Shown here: positions 24,969 to 36,499 of the stretch, in pieces
How the letters are laid out: each line of letters starts with the position of its first letter
Numbering within the stretch: the stretch's first letter is position 1
NCBI GenBank assembly: GCA_029532415.1
Contig: JAQOTA010000060.1
Span: 3,224,001 to 3,288,000, forward strand
Length of the DNA stretch: 64,000 bases
Direction of reading: 5' to 3'
Origin: Marasmius tenuissimus
Taxonomy: Eukaryota; Basidiomycota; Agaricomycetes; Agaricales; Marasmiaceae
Program-made: the position numbers and the translations under genes
The notes under the pieces: model-generated
What the model was told of the DNA's origin: nothing
Seen by the model: the letters and a program-made list of their open reading frames with translations, nothing else
Databases searched by the model: none

Positions 24969-26094
24969 TCACATTTCTCCGCACTCTATTGGAGGGAGGT
25001 AATTGTCCAATGAGCACGTAGTTGGAGTAAAGAGTCCGAGGAATTGTACATACCGACAATCTTGACAGCCAACTTTGGCCTATTATTCGGACCCGTGGCG
25101 ACATTCTCGATCTTGCGAAGGGTGAGCATGCCATCGATGACCTTGCCGAACACGACGTGCTTGCCGTCAAGAAAGTCGCATTTAGCTGTGGTGATGAAGA
25201 ACTACCGTTGGCGAGTGATGAGGGGTACACTCCGAGACGATGATTGGTAAAGAGAACAACGTACTTGGCAGCCATTGGTATTGGGGCCTGAGTTTGCCTG
25301 AGACGAGTAGTAGGAGTGGTAGTAAGAATGGGAAGTTTCGTTCGAACTTGACATATGGATTTCACCATCGAAAGTAGGCCAGCTTCAGTATGCTTCACTT
25401 GGAAATTTTCATCCTAGAGCAGGGTGTTTTTGTGTTCATCACTTCCAACGAATTCGGAGGAAAAGGGATTTGAAGACTATGGCAGACGTACCGGAAACTT
25501 GTCCCCGTATATCGAAAATGACCCTGTTCCATCACCCTTCAAAAAGTCCCCTCCTGTACATTCGCGGAGCCGTGAGCGATTGCGAGGGTTGCTAGGTCGA
25601 AAGTCGACGAGCCTTGACACATGAAGTTGGGTACCCTTGAAAAATGAGAATGACAGCGGGTTTGGGTTAGCTAGCTCTTTTGAATCCAGTCTAAAAGCAC
25701 CGTACACCCTGAAATACAAAGCCGTGATTGAATATTCAGCAAGGCTATATCGAGCTCAGATTAACAATGACCCCGTACCTGTGAAAAAGCGCGCCTTTGT
25801 ACCCTTGAGGACGCGAGTTGACCCTACAGATGTCGAAATCAATGAGAAAGGCGTCAGCAATCCGTTATCGCAACTGATCGCACCTGTATTCACCCGTGCA
25901 TAGTTGTCTAAAGTTTTCGGCCGTCCTAGAAGACAAAAATTTGAAGTATGTGAATGCGAGCCTCCGCAGTAAAGATGAGAATTCGACCATTACTTAGGAA
26001 CTATGTCGCTGTAAAGCTCCATTTTGATTCTACCAGCGGGTGTTTCTCCGATGTTGACGTCCATAAACACAATAGGTCTTGTAGTTGCAGACAT
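24969..26094 (-). CDS. PPIH: Peptidyl-prolyl cis-trans isomerase H (spliceosomal cyclophilin)
   Basis: A cyclophilin of the H type, which in other eukaryotes binds the U4/U6-60K protein of the tri-snRNP. The chosen start is the ATG at 26094 ([20 protein letters not shown]), matching family length; an in-frame ATG at 26208 would add 38 residues. Seven or eight exons give [88 protein letters not shown] and the diagnostic [18 protein letters not shown] end (stop 24969-24971). The key isomerase residues FHR, FMCQGG and FFIT are present. Two oddities: the intron at 25553-25612 starts with GC instead of GT, and the text around the FHR junction reads RVPNF where cyclophilins normally have one more residue (RVIPNF/RVIKDF). 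Confidence 0.88.
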
Positions 26095-26583
26095 TGTAGT
26101 GTTGATGTCTAGGGTTGAGAGTTGATTGAAAGAGGCCTGAACCGAGGATAGCTGCGGTACAACAGCGACAGAGAAAGAAACAAACGGACGAGCGCTTGTT
26201 GTGGTCACCTCATCGCGTGAGCATAATTGTTGGTAGCAAACGTGACGCCTACATTTCTTTGTTAGTCAACTCACACACCTCTTTCTTTCAAACCACCATT
26301 GCGCGAAAAGAAAAGCTTCATTACTAGCCGTTAGAACTGAAATCGATTCCTAAAGTTCTATAGTCATTGTACATCTTCGACAATCTCTGGTTCGCCAGCA
26401 GTGCTTCCTCTTCCAAACGCTGACACGATATCCCGACTTCTTCAGGCCTTTCTTTCGAGGTGAATCTTACCGAAACTCACTTTTTGGTGTGATTCGTAAC
26501 AAAAACATTCACATCTTACGCGTGTAGGTTCTGCCAAAACGAGCTTGCCTCCAGCTGACACGACATCGCCCCAGACTTCCGAG
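26095..26583. promoter_or_regulatory. Divergent promoter between cyclophilin H and Arb1 genes
   Basis: 489 bp between the two ATGs. The plus-strand frame is already open from about 26530, just after a GTGTAG that could be an intron end. A 5' UTR intron or a short upstream exon for the Arb1 gene is therefore possible. No factor site was identified. Confidence 0.45.
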
Positions 26584-28979
26584 ATGGCACTAGGAAAACC
26601 AAAAGCCACTCACCAATTCTCCTTTCCTCCTTTTCCGCAAGCTCCTGAGGGTACATCACTCACACCTTTCGGTGACTTCAAGGAGAGAGGTATCCAGGTT
26701 CAGCTTCTCGGAGAAGATGACTATGAGCTCGATGGCGCGGGCAAACCAACTGTGGCGTTATCGAAGAAACACGACACTGACAAGTGCAAAACTGACGCGA
26801 AACCACGACCCATGAAACCAGTTCAGGTTGCTGTGAAGAAAGCTGACGGAACGATCGGGACCAGGAGAAAAGAGTGGTGGGAGGAATGGGAAGACAATGA
26901 TCGATATCGGAATGCTGTTGCTTATAATCCGTAAGTCCATCTCCTCGTCATAGACTATGAACCGTAAGATTGGCTCGTTCTGACATCCCTACTCCCGCGT
27001 TACAGAAACGAGGCACGCTCTGATCGTTTTCACAAAGCTGCTGGCGACTTCAATCGTAACCGTCGCTGGCCGCCCATGATCACTGGCGTACGCGCACAGT
27101 GGGACCAGGTAGACACGTTTCTTCACTCGTTAGGGCTCGCTTCCACTCATACAAACATCTCGCAGTTTCAGCTCTTTGCTGGACTTCTCAGCTCTGTCCC
27201 CGTCTGGAATAAGAAACGGGCCGAGGATCCGGATGTCGATTCAGATGAGGTCGATTCAGAATTGGAAGATGACGACGACGAATATACCCCTCCTCCTCCA
27301 AAGGGCAGGGCCACCCAAGTTGGCAAGGTCGATAGATCTCTCGAGCAGGAATCAGGCGACAAGCTGTGGAACAATAAAACCAAGAAACGCCCTCGCCCTC
27401 ATGAGCCATACGGCAAGGACGGGAAGCAGCTCGGACGTCGGCCAGCGATCGTAGAGAACGATGATCAGATAAAGGATCTGATCCAGAACGCGAAGGAGGA
27501 GAAAGACGACAAGTTGGTCGCGTTCTTGAACGATCCGGAGACGAGAGTGAAGATCTATTTGTCGAGCTACTTCCGGTGCCAAGGTCTACACTAGTAAGGT
27601 TCCCATTTGGAGAAGGCGCGTGGATGTACTCATTCTTCTCTTACAGCGCCGACCGAAACCTGTTTATTCACCCGAAATTGGTATCTATCTTCTTGTCATA
27701 CATTCTTCGACATGGCGTGCTTCCTGACAAAGAGGAGAACGAAAACATCAGGAAGGCAAAAGCGGTTGCAGACCTTGCCTTGGAACAGCTTCCGCTCACG
27801 TCCAAGCTGGCCAAAGCTATCCCTGATGACTACAACCGCGCCCTGAGCGCGCTCTTCGAAATTCGGAAGAACGAGAAGCTTTGGCAGGCCGAGCCGGTGC
27901 TGAGGACGGAAGCTGCGGACGAGCAGATGGAGGAGACAGCTGAAGAGAAGAGAGACACTGTAACGCCTGACGCCAAGCGAGTCAAGCTGTCGCCAGAGAA
28001 GGGTGATACCGTTGATGGGCAGGAGGTGAAAACAGGTGATGACATAGAGAGCAAGGCTATTTCGAACGACGTGCCGATGGCGGAGGCCGCCCAACAAGCG
28101 TCGGTTCTTTCAAGCTCCTCTCAAGCGGACGCAACTTGGGGGAATGGCTCCGGCTGGGGTGACAGTGATCCTTTGTCCTCTAACAACGGGTGGGGTGGTA
28201 CATCCGCCGGGGATGCTGATGCCTGGGGTTTCAGCAAGGATTCCTCCGGTGCTTGGGATGCCCCAGGCAATCCGGAGGAGCCTCAGTGGTTTGCGGAAAT
28301 CCCGACCTTGTTCCCGTTGTTAGGACCTACCACGCTACCCATGACCCATCGAACTGGCATTGTGGAGTGGAGTGTTCGGAAGGTCAAGAAGATCACTCCT
28401 CCTGACATCTCGCCGATCGCTGCCAAACCCATTGAATCTACAAGTTCCGAACTGGATTATGGAAATCCATTTGCTGTGGAGTCGGAACTCTTGCGGAAAT
28501 TGTACAGGGTGGAGGTGGACCCGTGGATGGGATGGGCTGATAGTTCGCAGGAGGAAGAGAGTGTTATGCCGAGGATATACGAGACTTCGAGAGGACAGGT
28601 GGTGGTCCAAAGCGGTGTTTTCTTCGACGGGAACTCCAAGGAGAAAGTCGGCGTTGGCTCGAGAAAGGGGGATGATGGAATGGAGGTTGACTCCACCGGG
28701 CCGCCTTCTCACTCTTACACCACTGCATCAGGATTGAAACCCTTCCGAGCTCCTGAGGACAGCATCACGGTTCTCATGCAACCCTCTGGCATTGAACACC
28801 TCCGTGTCGGTATGGGTCTCGGGGGGACATGGGTGCAACTCCTCCGAAACGGCGATCTTGATGACGATCTTGGTACGGGCACTCTAGCGAAACCGAAGAA
28901 CAAAGGGAAATCGTCCGGGCAACGATACTGGTACATTGACGAATTAATGATCACTCTCACGAGCTACCACACCGTCTGA
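26584..28979 (+). CDS. arb1: Arb1-family (Argonaute siRNA chaperone complex) protein with W/G repeats
   Basis: Four exons, 26584-26930, 27006-27108, 27166-27593 and 27647-28979, give about 736 residues, so it is longer than fission yeast Arb1. In yeast, Arb1 is part of the ARC complex that holds duplex siRNA on Argonaute before RITS forms. The Arb1-like core lies at about residues 255-345: FLNDPETRVKIYLSSYFRCQ, GLHYADRNLFIHPKLV and FLSYILRHGVLPDKEEN. It continues after a Glu/Lys-rich linker in EIPTLFPLLGPTTLPMTHRT and the C-terminal LRVGMGLGGTWVQLL. Between them, residues about 457-497 hold five tryptophans in W/G context (TWG, GWG, GWG, AWG, AWD), spaced 6-12 residues apart in a Gly/Ser/Asp setting, as in Argonaute hooks. 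Family assignment rests on the core pattern from memory, not on a search. Confidence 0.7.
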
Positions 28980-29449
28980 TTCTTCTTCTTGATCGGCGAG
29001 CAGGAGGGATAGCCCCCGATAGACTTGCGCCTTTTCTTGGACTCTATGGACATGTCTCCGCTACCTTGCGTCGGCGGGTTTGTTCGCTATGTTAGGCTTA
29101 CGCGGTATACGGGAGTATGTCATTTAGTTATGGCGTGTTACTATTAGCAACATTCTTAGCCCGATCCACGCATACATACTTCAATACAGCCTTAAACGAT
29201 TGTCCGCTACTGGTAAGGGCACTGTCATTGCACACGGTCGCTGTTACGATAATACATTATTGAACATTCGATTTCCTTCATTCATACATATTAGACAACT
29301 ATATCGTGCCAGGTGCGCGTGAATTAAACAACGCCATCGCTCCTGATTGCACATTGACCAAAGTCATGCTTCGTCAACCCATCAGGCTTGGGCAAGATGT
29401 CCTAGAGATTCGGATCAAATCAATGAGGATCACATCGAAATGGTCAAGG
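28980..29449. other. Convergent intergenic region
   Basis: 3' flanks of the Arb1 gene (plus) and the formamidase gene (minus). It is AT-richer than its neighbours and no open frame of note was seen. Confidence 0.5.
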
Positions 29450-32027
29450 TCAACGAACGTGTTCGAAGATTCCGACGGGTAATGCCAATGTAACACAGGC
29501 GTTGGGCGAGTCCTGCCGAAGCATCAGCGGGAAGTTTGTCCAAAATAAAGTCGATACGTACTACAAGCGCTCCTACGTGGCTCTCGATTGGGGCAGCGGA
29601 GAGGAGTAGGTCTAAGGGGTTGGATGGAACATCGTAAATAGATTGTACGAGGAAACGAGGGAAGGGAACGTACAAGCTTGTTCGCGAGCTGGAAAGCAAG
29701 TTTACAGTTAGAGGCCCGATCAACGAATCGACATCTCTTTCACGTACTATAACCGAGCTACGGGGGATGGGAATGGTGAGGTTACATGTAACGCTGATGG
29801 TAAATATTAAGCACCTTCTGCAAGTAAGTTATGGCGTTGAGAGCGGCTTGCTTATAGGCTACAGTACTGCAAGGTTTCCATTAGTATTTCTGCACCCCGC
29901 GGACAGTGATCAGAGACGTACGCATCCATGTTGTATTGCTTGCCATCACCGTCTACAGAAAAACGCATTGAACACCGGACCAGCCGGACCTGCGATAAAC
30001 TCACGGTAGTCAACGCTAATTCCTTCGAATATCAGCTACCAAACGATCAGAGAGTAGTTAGTACACCGCAGATCAATGGAACCAAGCCTGAGCCGCACTT
30101 TCTGCGAGTAAAGCGGGTCAATGGGAGAGGGCTATCGCAATCGTCAGTAAATGGGCAATAGATGGATAGTCGAGGCAGCACTCACCAGGAAGATCGGTTG
30201 CTTCAAGCCAAACTTCTCCACACCGCCTTTGATAATGCTGGTATTGAAGGTAATGATTCCAGCCTGTCGGCCCGCCTGGCGTTAGACATTCCCTAGAGGT
30301 CAAGATAGGGCAGACATCACCATCTCAATAGCTCCGCAAAACGACATCTAAGGAGATAAGGTGAGTCAAGGATTCGAGAATTCGAGGAAGGGTGCTATTA
30401 GGTAGCATTACCTCTCCCTAAAACAAGAACGACCGATGAGTTGGACCTTCTACAGCCGATCATAGAGAACAGTCTTACATCTCCCTGAGAAAAGTGCAGA
30501 TCGCCTACTGAAAGATTTGCACCCTTGACAAACACTGGGAAATAGCATCGGGAACCTCTGCAAAATCACTTGTTTCGGCACATTGGCTGATAAGACAGGT
30601 ATCGAGCTTACCTGGACAGGTTCTTAATCTATCACGACCAACACGAGGATTTATCACTTGTTGAGGAATCGACTTTTTGGACGATAACTCACATCGCAAT
30701 TTCCCCCATGTTCGCGGCCAGGAACTGTGCGTGCACCCTCATCGGCCACCTTCTTCATAACTTCTGGATTGAGGTCTTGGCCAACATATGCTCCTTTGGG
30801 TTCGGGTGGAAAGGCGACCGGAGGAACGGCGTTGGGATGCACCGAAATCAGATCACCTTCGCGTTTGTTCCAAGTGGCCAGTAGCTCCGTGGAAGGGGCA
30901 GTCCCGATGAGACCAGGATGAGAGACTCCCGCGAACCGAACACCCGGTATATGGCGCGAAGTTGCATAGATGCCTTTAGAGGGTATTTAGTAAGAACGAA
31001 GAAAACGGAGACTTGTCTGATTACCATGAAAGTCCCATATAGCCTTGGCAGCCCTGCTGTTGAATTCACGCGCTAAGAACAGACCCACCTCGTGAGCATT
31101 TGGTTCAGAACAATCTTACTCGTGACGCACCGAAGAGTCCACCCCCATTCTCGAGTTCAAATATACCCTTATCGGGAATCGTCAATTGGGCACCAGGAAC
31201 GTCTTAAAATTGAGAGACGAGCTCACAGTATACCCCCAAGGCATTTTCTCGAACGGGGTTACTGAATCGCAATCGAAATATTAGATAGTGATAGACTCAA
31301 ATTTCTCGAGGATCCTCACCGTCCAAGATATCAACAACCAAACAGTCGCCAGGTTCTGCGCCTTCGACTGCAATTGGACCAGATAGATTGTGTATCTTTG
31401 TCAAGTCGACATTCTTAATATCGTCGCTGTCTGAGAAGCGAAGAAGTGAGAATCAAGGATTCCCGAGGGTATGATTGGAGTTCTGACTGTCATTGTTCCC
31501 GATCTGAGCTCCGGTCCAGTCTAAAGCACTACATCAGCACCGAGGTGACTCCTCAATCAGTTCACACCTGCTCACCGACACATTCGACTTTGAAAACCTG
31601 AGCTAACGTTGAACCGTGCATCCTTCAATAAAACGAGACAAATCATACCTGTCCTGGTTTTACTGTAGCGAATGGAGGGATGTCAGGGCTAGAAAGAAGT
31701 CAGGACGATAGAGCATTGGCCGTCAAGATCTGAAGCCCTACTGCCAGCGATTGTGAAGTCCCTGTGATGCATCGCGATGTTAACTTCTGTGGGAAACGGC
31801 CATAAGGTGTGCTATGAATACACACTTTCTGCTCGTCTGCCGGACTGCATGATAGTGTCGTCAGCCGCTTCGAAGCTTTCAGATAGTAAGATAGTAAGTG
31901 AATTTACACGAATGGGTCAACCTAAAAAGACAAGAATCGGTCAAATTTGGGATATTCTTCCATGTACTGCACGAGTAATTACCTGCACAAGAGTAGGGTG
32001 AGGGACAGAGTTGGTTCGAGTAGCCAT
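29450..32027 (-). CDS. fmdS: Formamidase (FmdA/AmdA family)
   Basis: Hydrolyses formamide, and possibly acetamide, to ammonia and the acid. This is a nitrogen-scavenging enzyme of the cytosol. Start 32027 (MATRTNSVPHPTLVQ). The gene is unusually intron-rich for the window, with about ten small introns over 2.6 kb. Recognisable family stretches are AREFNSRAAKAIWDFHG (about 31020-31070), SVHPNAVPPVAFPPEPKGAY (about 30780-30840), DEGARTVPGREHGGNCD (about 30690-30745, the most conserved part), TFNTSIIKGGVEKFGLKQPI (about 30200-30250), FGPAGPVFNAFF (about 29955) and LLLSAAPIESHVGALV (about 29580). The last exon gives DSPNACVTLALPVGIFEHV and stops at 29450-29452. The family is clear; not every exon edge is certain. 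The divergent neighbour at 33400 is a flavin monooxygenase, 1.4 kb away. Confidence 0.85.
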
Positions 32028-33399
32028 GGAATAACAGCTTGCTGTCTGCGAAACAAAAACCCAGAAAAAACGTCCTTTATATGTCTGGACTCTGTGAAGA
32101 GATAACGAGATAAGGAGAACAGATCGTATGACCATCGAGAATTGGACAGGCCCATTCCCCGTTCACACAATCCATTCCATTTTCCGGCACCAGGTTGACC
32201 CTGTCTCAGAGGAAACCTCTAGCCCTCTACTGATATCGGACGGGGCGGCGTCGTCAGTGGAAGCTAGTAAACTGAATGAATGAGAATTCGACGAGGTTGC
32301 ACAAAATCAATCGTAATTCGTAACGAAATCAAGTCGATACTGGGAGGTTTGGCTCTGAGAAACTACTGGTGGCAGCTGAACAAGCCACAGCCGAGAGAGC
32401 GCCGAGAGTAAGGTGCAAAGGAGCCAACTAGCAGGTTTGGGATAGAGAGCTTGTGCTTACGTGTATGTCCGTCCGCAAGTACCGTATTCGTTATTTCGGG
32501 CGGACTGGATCAGACGCGGCCGACCTACACTATCCAGACCCTGTTGGATGGACTCTTAGCTCTACCACTCACTACACTCCTTATCTTTGCTTCTAGTCAA
32601 CTTCAAGCTTAAAAATTCAAAGTGCTCGGGTCTCTGAAGAAGCTCTGTGACTGTGAACTCAGGTCTCTCATTCCCACTCACACAAAACGGTCTTTGCACT
32701 TGCTCGTCGCTGGAGCCTGGCGTCGGCGACTTGTAAATCCGTTTGTCTTCGCTCAGGCGATACACACGGCAGCCCTGTCGGACTGGCGAGGTCCAACTGG
32801 GAAGTAATTTGAGAGGTAGTCTGCAATTTGTCTTTTAGAGTTCATCTCCATGCCTCCTCTTCCTTCCCGCTGTCTCCGGTTCGGCACTCTCACAGTCGTT
32901 TGACATCCTCTGAAGCAAGACTGGCTGTTAGAGATGCATACGGATGGCCGACTATCTTGGAACTAGGCTGAACATCTAATTGCTAGTCTAGCTGTTTTGA
33001 CTCAATGATAATGAATCGTAGTACATGCGACTCGGACTCGAAAAGGACTACCCCCTCGATCCCTTTACACTATCCGTATCCGAAAATCATGCAAACTCCT
33101 ACGGAGCCGCGATCCTGAGCGGTAACGAGGTGAAGTTTGGAAGGCTCGAAAACACGCTCTCATTTGTCCCTGGCTAGTCTAAATATTGCTGCCGCGTTAC
33201 TCTCAGTACGCCGCGATGCAAAGCTGCCTTCAAAAACAAGGTTGACTGTTTTGAATGGATGCGACCCTAGGAAGTGCTAGATCTACTTGTCCAAAGTGGC
33301 GGTATACAAACCATGTTTTCACTGACAGCTTGCTCGAGCTTTTAAAAGCACTGAGGTATCGCAGGGTAACGACAAGGCCTGCCATCAAGACCCAACTTC
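32028..33399. other. Long divergent intergenic region
   Basis: 1.37 kb between the starts of the formamidase and FAD monooxygenase genes. Short frames at 32562-32807 and the open frame at 33255-33521 have no recognisable content, and the latter overlaps the start of the monooxygenase in another frame. No repeat or RNA gene was recognised. Confidence 0.45.
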
Positions 33400-35254
33400 A
33401 TGATCGTCGGAAAGGTCGGTCTTCCAAAGTCACTCCGGACTTGGCTTTTCTGACCGGACAATTTGCCGTCAACAGATCGCAAAAATTCCTCTCCGCTTTG
33501 TCATTGTCGGAGGTGGGATAACGGGGCTGGCTTGTGCTATTGGTCTTCGACTTATTGGGCATTCTGTCGTCGTTCTGGAGAGAAAAAGTGCGTTCAACAT
33601 GCGTCGAGTAAGCCGCTCTTAGTCCTTGGAAACTTCGCCTTATTAAAATGATTTTCCTAGACTGAAGGATGTAGAATTCCCCCGAACCTTTCCAAAATCC
33701 TTTATCGCTGGGGACTACGCGAATCCCTTCGGAAGGTGTCATTGAGATGCGGCTATATCCATATGCTCCAACGTGAGGCGTGCCCTTTCTCCAAAACACA
33801 CGATACACAGCTCATTTGTTGATCTTCAGTCACGACAAAAGAGTATCTAGGGAGCTACGTTTGGGATGATGAACTCCTCTCGGAAACCGAGGGGGATCTA
33901 AGCTTCATCCAGGTGAGTCTTTGTTGAGATTGGCAATGATGATGCGTACCCACTTCGTTCGTTATTCAGTATCAAGAGCTGTGGGACCTACTTTATCGGT
34001 TGGCCGTACGTTCAGGTACCGAATATCATTTCGATGCAGAAGCTGTATGCGTCGACCCAGAACAAAGCTTCGTCGCACTTCAGACGGGGGTAGTCGTGAG
34101 TGGCGATGTGATCGTAGGAGCCGACGGCCTCAATGGGCTATGTGTCCAGTATATGGAGGACTCGGACACGCCGCTCAGTGACACTGGCATAGAGCTAACC
34201 AGGTAAGTGGAGTTGCATGACTGCGACTGAATCACAAGAGTTCACGTTTATGAATAGTATCACCGCTCCTAAGCAAGCACTCATGAACCATCTTGGCATT
34301 CCACATTCCGGCGAGAGCGATTTTGTAAGTACTAGGATCCTCGATGGGTTAAACTGTCCCTTGCTATACTTGCTTATACACCGATAGACCGATATGTTTA
34401 TCTGGTCAGGAGAGGACCGCTCTGTCCTCTGTTTCCCCACCCCCGACTACGACGGTGAGGGTTGCGAGGGTAGTGATACACGTCCCACAACATCCCGAAT
34501 GAAGTCAGAAGATCCCCTGATCTCCGTCTTTGCTTATACCAGTGACTCAAGGTAGGTCTGAGTCGTGTTTCTCCATTTCAATAGCTGACTGTTCCTCGAG
34601 CTTGGGCTCTAACGTCCGTAGCAAAAGCACGAATATCCCAATGCGAGGAGTGCTACCGAAATGGGTAAAAGAGAGGCTTGTCGTGATAGGCTCGGCGGCA
34701 CACCCTCTTCCGGTACGTTATGAGCTCCTTCCAACGACTTTTGATTAACGATACAATAGCCTGGATCACTCCAATCCCAAGCCCTTGGTGTCGAAGATGG
34801 CGCCGTCCTTGCTCGGCTGTTCTCTCATATAAATTCAGAAGTTCAGATCGACATACTTTTGGGTGCATTTGAAGAGCTCCGGATACCCCGCTGTGACGAA
34901 ATCCATACGAAAGAGTATGGTGTCGTTTTCTATATGACTATGTCAACGACTCAAGCGCAGGACTACCGAAGACCCACGATTTCGACGGGGGGAGGCGCGC
35001 TACCGGGTCCCACCGTCATCAGCGCTGATCTGGACTTGGAAGGGACTGTGGAAGAGAAGGAGATAAGGGAGATATTTTCGTATGATCCAGTGGATGAAGC
35101 GGACAGATGGTGGCTTGACTGGGAGATTTGTGGACAACGGTTCGCAAGAAGTAAAGCAGGAAGAAACTTGGGTACAATCAGCGGAGCGCGGATTGCGGTG
35201 CATGTGGAAAGGTCTATTACAGTGACATCTCGACCTCTGTTTGAGTATTTATAG
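33400..35254 (+). CDS. FAD-dependent monooxygenase (salicylate hydroxylase-like) with altered GD motif
   Basis: A group A flavoprotein hydroxylase. The dinucleotide-binding motif is FVIVGGGITGLACAIGLRLI (about 33503-33562), followed by VVLERKSAF. Later exons give GCRIPPNLSKILYRWGL, YQELWDLLYRLAV, the DG motif VIVGADGLNG (about 34110-34138), then SITAPKQALM and DMFIWSGEDRSVLCFPTP. The C-terminal FAD motif, normally GDAAH, reads ERLVVIGSAAHPLPPGSLQS (about 34675-34770). Ser therefore replaces the Asp that contacts the flavin ribityl chain, encoded by TCG at 34692. Downstream there is still GVEDGAVLARLFSHI. About eight introns are proposed. The start (ATG 33400, joined by a weak GTCGGT donor to the exon at 33476) is the least certain part. 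The substrate is unknown. Confidence 0.75.
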
Positions 35255-35923
35255 GATAGATCTGGGAAGGGACGATATACTCATGTTCTCTAGTCCTCTC
35301 TCTCTCCCTCAACTTTATCGTATCTAATTTGTGCTCGCATAATGTTATCATCGACAGAGTCGGAACCTTGGTAGCAGGGAAAACTTGAAGACTACTCCTT
35401 CTCAATCAGCACTATATCTGGTCTTGGGCGCGCGATTATGAAGGACTGCTGAAGGTGGACCGTGATTTGCTATCGTCCGACCGTCAAATTCAACCTTATT
35501 CTCCATTCCCATACATGTTACTTGCGGGCATAACATTTGTATCTAAGACTGGCTCAACCAATACAGCCTGTACAGCGGTGAGGTGAACGATACATGCAAG
35601 TAATGTTGAATGCAATGCATTGGCCTCAGGGACAAGTGAAGCACAACACATTTTCGGCATTTCCCGGACGCGCGTCTTCTGGGCGCTCTGGTGGCGGGGC
35701 CAAATTTTTTGATCCTCGCCGTCAGGAACCCCAGGTAAATAACCTTGGTCGCCGCCTTACGCGGCACGGCCCGCTACTGAAATGTCAATGACTGTACTGT
35801 AGCAAGGCCTCAAATAACGGTTTACAATCCTATGGAAGACTCAAATTGGGATACAGATCATGGATTTACCATACAGCTTATAGTACAGGGCCCAGGCCTG
35901 ACTCCTGAGGGCTTTGGAAGCAA
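35255..35923. other. Intergenic region before the LTR
   Basis: The 3' flank of the monooxygenase gene. The small frames at 35543-35791 on both strands lie in a GC-rich island and have no domain. No gene is supported. Confidence 0.4.
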
Positions 35924-35928
35924 CTCCA
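35924..35928. repeat. Target-site duplication, left (CTCCA)
   Basis: The five bases directly before the solo LTR are CTCCA, identical to the five bases directly after it. Confidence 0.8.
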
Positions 35929-36160
35929 TGTCATGATCCGGTCCACTCCTCTCCGCTACCTAGTACTTAGCTTCCGCTCCTCTCCGCTCACAACTACGAT
36001 ACAGCTCGATTCTCCTCTTTTATTTACAAACTCCTCTCTATCTAAGTATTTAAGCTCTAGTGTTATTAGCTATTCCTTAGTCTAATCAACACAAGTGTTC
36101 TTCTCTCCTCATTCTATTAAGAGGCCTCCTTCTCCGTCTCGCGGCAAGGTGGTCCTCACA
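35929..36160. mobile_element. Solo LTR of a retrotransposon
   Basis: A 232-bp block begins TGTCATGATCCGG, ends GGTCCTCACA (TG...CA, with TGT/ACA as the matching terminal bases), and is flanked on both sides by CTCCA. The interior is C/T-rich with a TATTTAAG box-like word near 36048 and no open frame. A 5-bp duplication fits Ty3/Gypsy or Ty1/Copia integrases. No internal retrotransposon sequence or second LTR is in the window, so this is a solo LTR left by recombination between the two ends. Orientation was not determined. Confidence 0.8.
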
Positions 36161-36165
36161 CTCCA
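36161..36165. repeat. Target-site duplication, right (CTCCA)
   Basis: CTCCA directly follows the terminal CA of the LTR and matches the left copy base for base. Confidence 0.8.
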
Positions 36166-36269
36166 TTGATATTGTGCCTGTTTTTTGGTACTGTGATGAG
36201 TCGGATACACTCATGAACATGCTAGTCAGATGTTGAGTACGAATGCTAACAGAGAGCATTACTCGTCGC

Positions 36270-36284
36270 CCGGCCTTTGGCCGG
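36270..36284. repeat. Small hairpin in non-coding DNA
   Basis: CCGGCC-TTT-GGCCGG is a perfect 6-bp stem with a 3-base loop. Outside it, ATTAC at 36259 and GTAAT at 36291 are also inverted, so the whole 36259-36295 stretch is an imperfect palindrome. It could be the tip of another decayed element. No function is assigned. Confidence 0.5.
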
Positions 36285-36499
36285 CTCCTCGTAATTACCC
36301 AAAGTTAAAATTGGAGTCTCTAACGGCTCTCGAAGACGCTGTGCTTGAGAGGTGCATGATGGTTATCATCATGCTGAATCTTGGTCCGAGTAGCAGCTTC
36401 TGAGTGCTTAGGAAGACCCAACAGAAAGCTGCGCCGTGGCAGAGTCGTCCAGGACAGCGAGGGACAGCGCTTATAAACAGCATGAGCGGGGCTTAAAAG

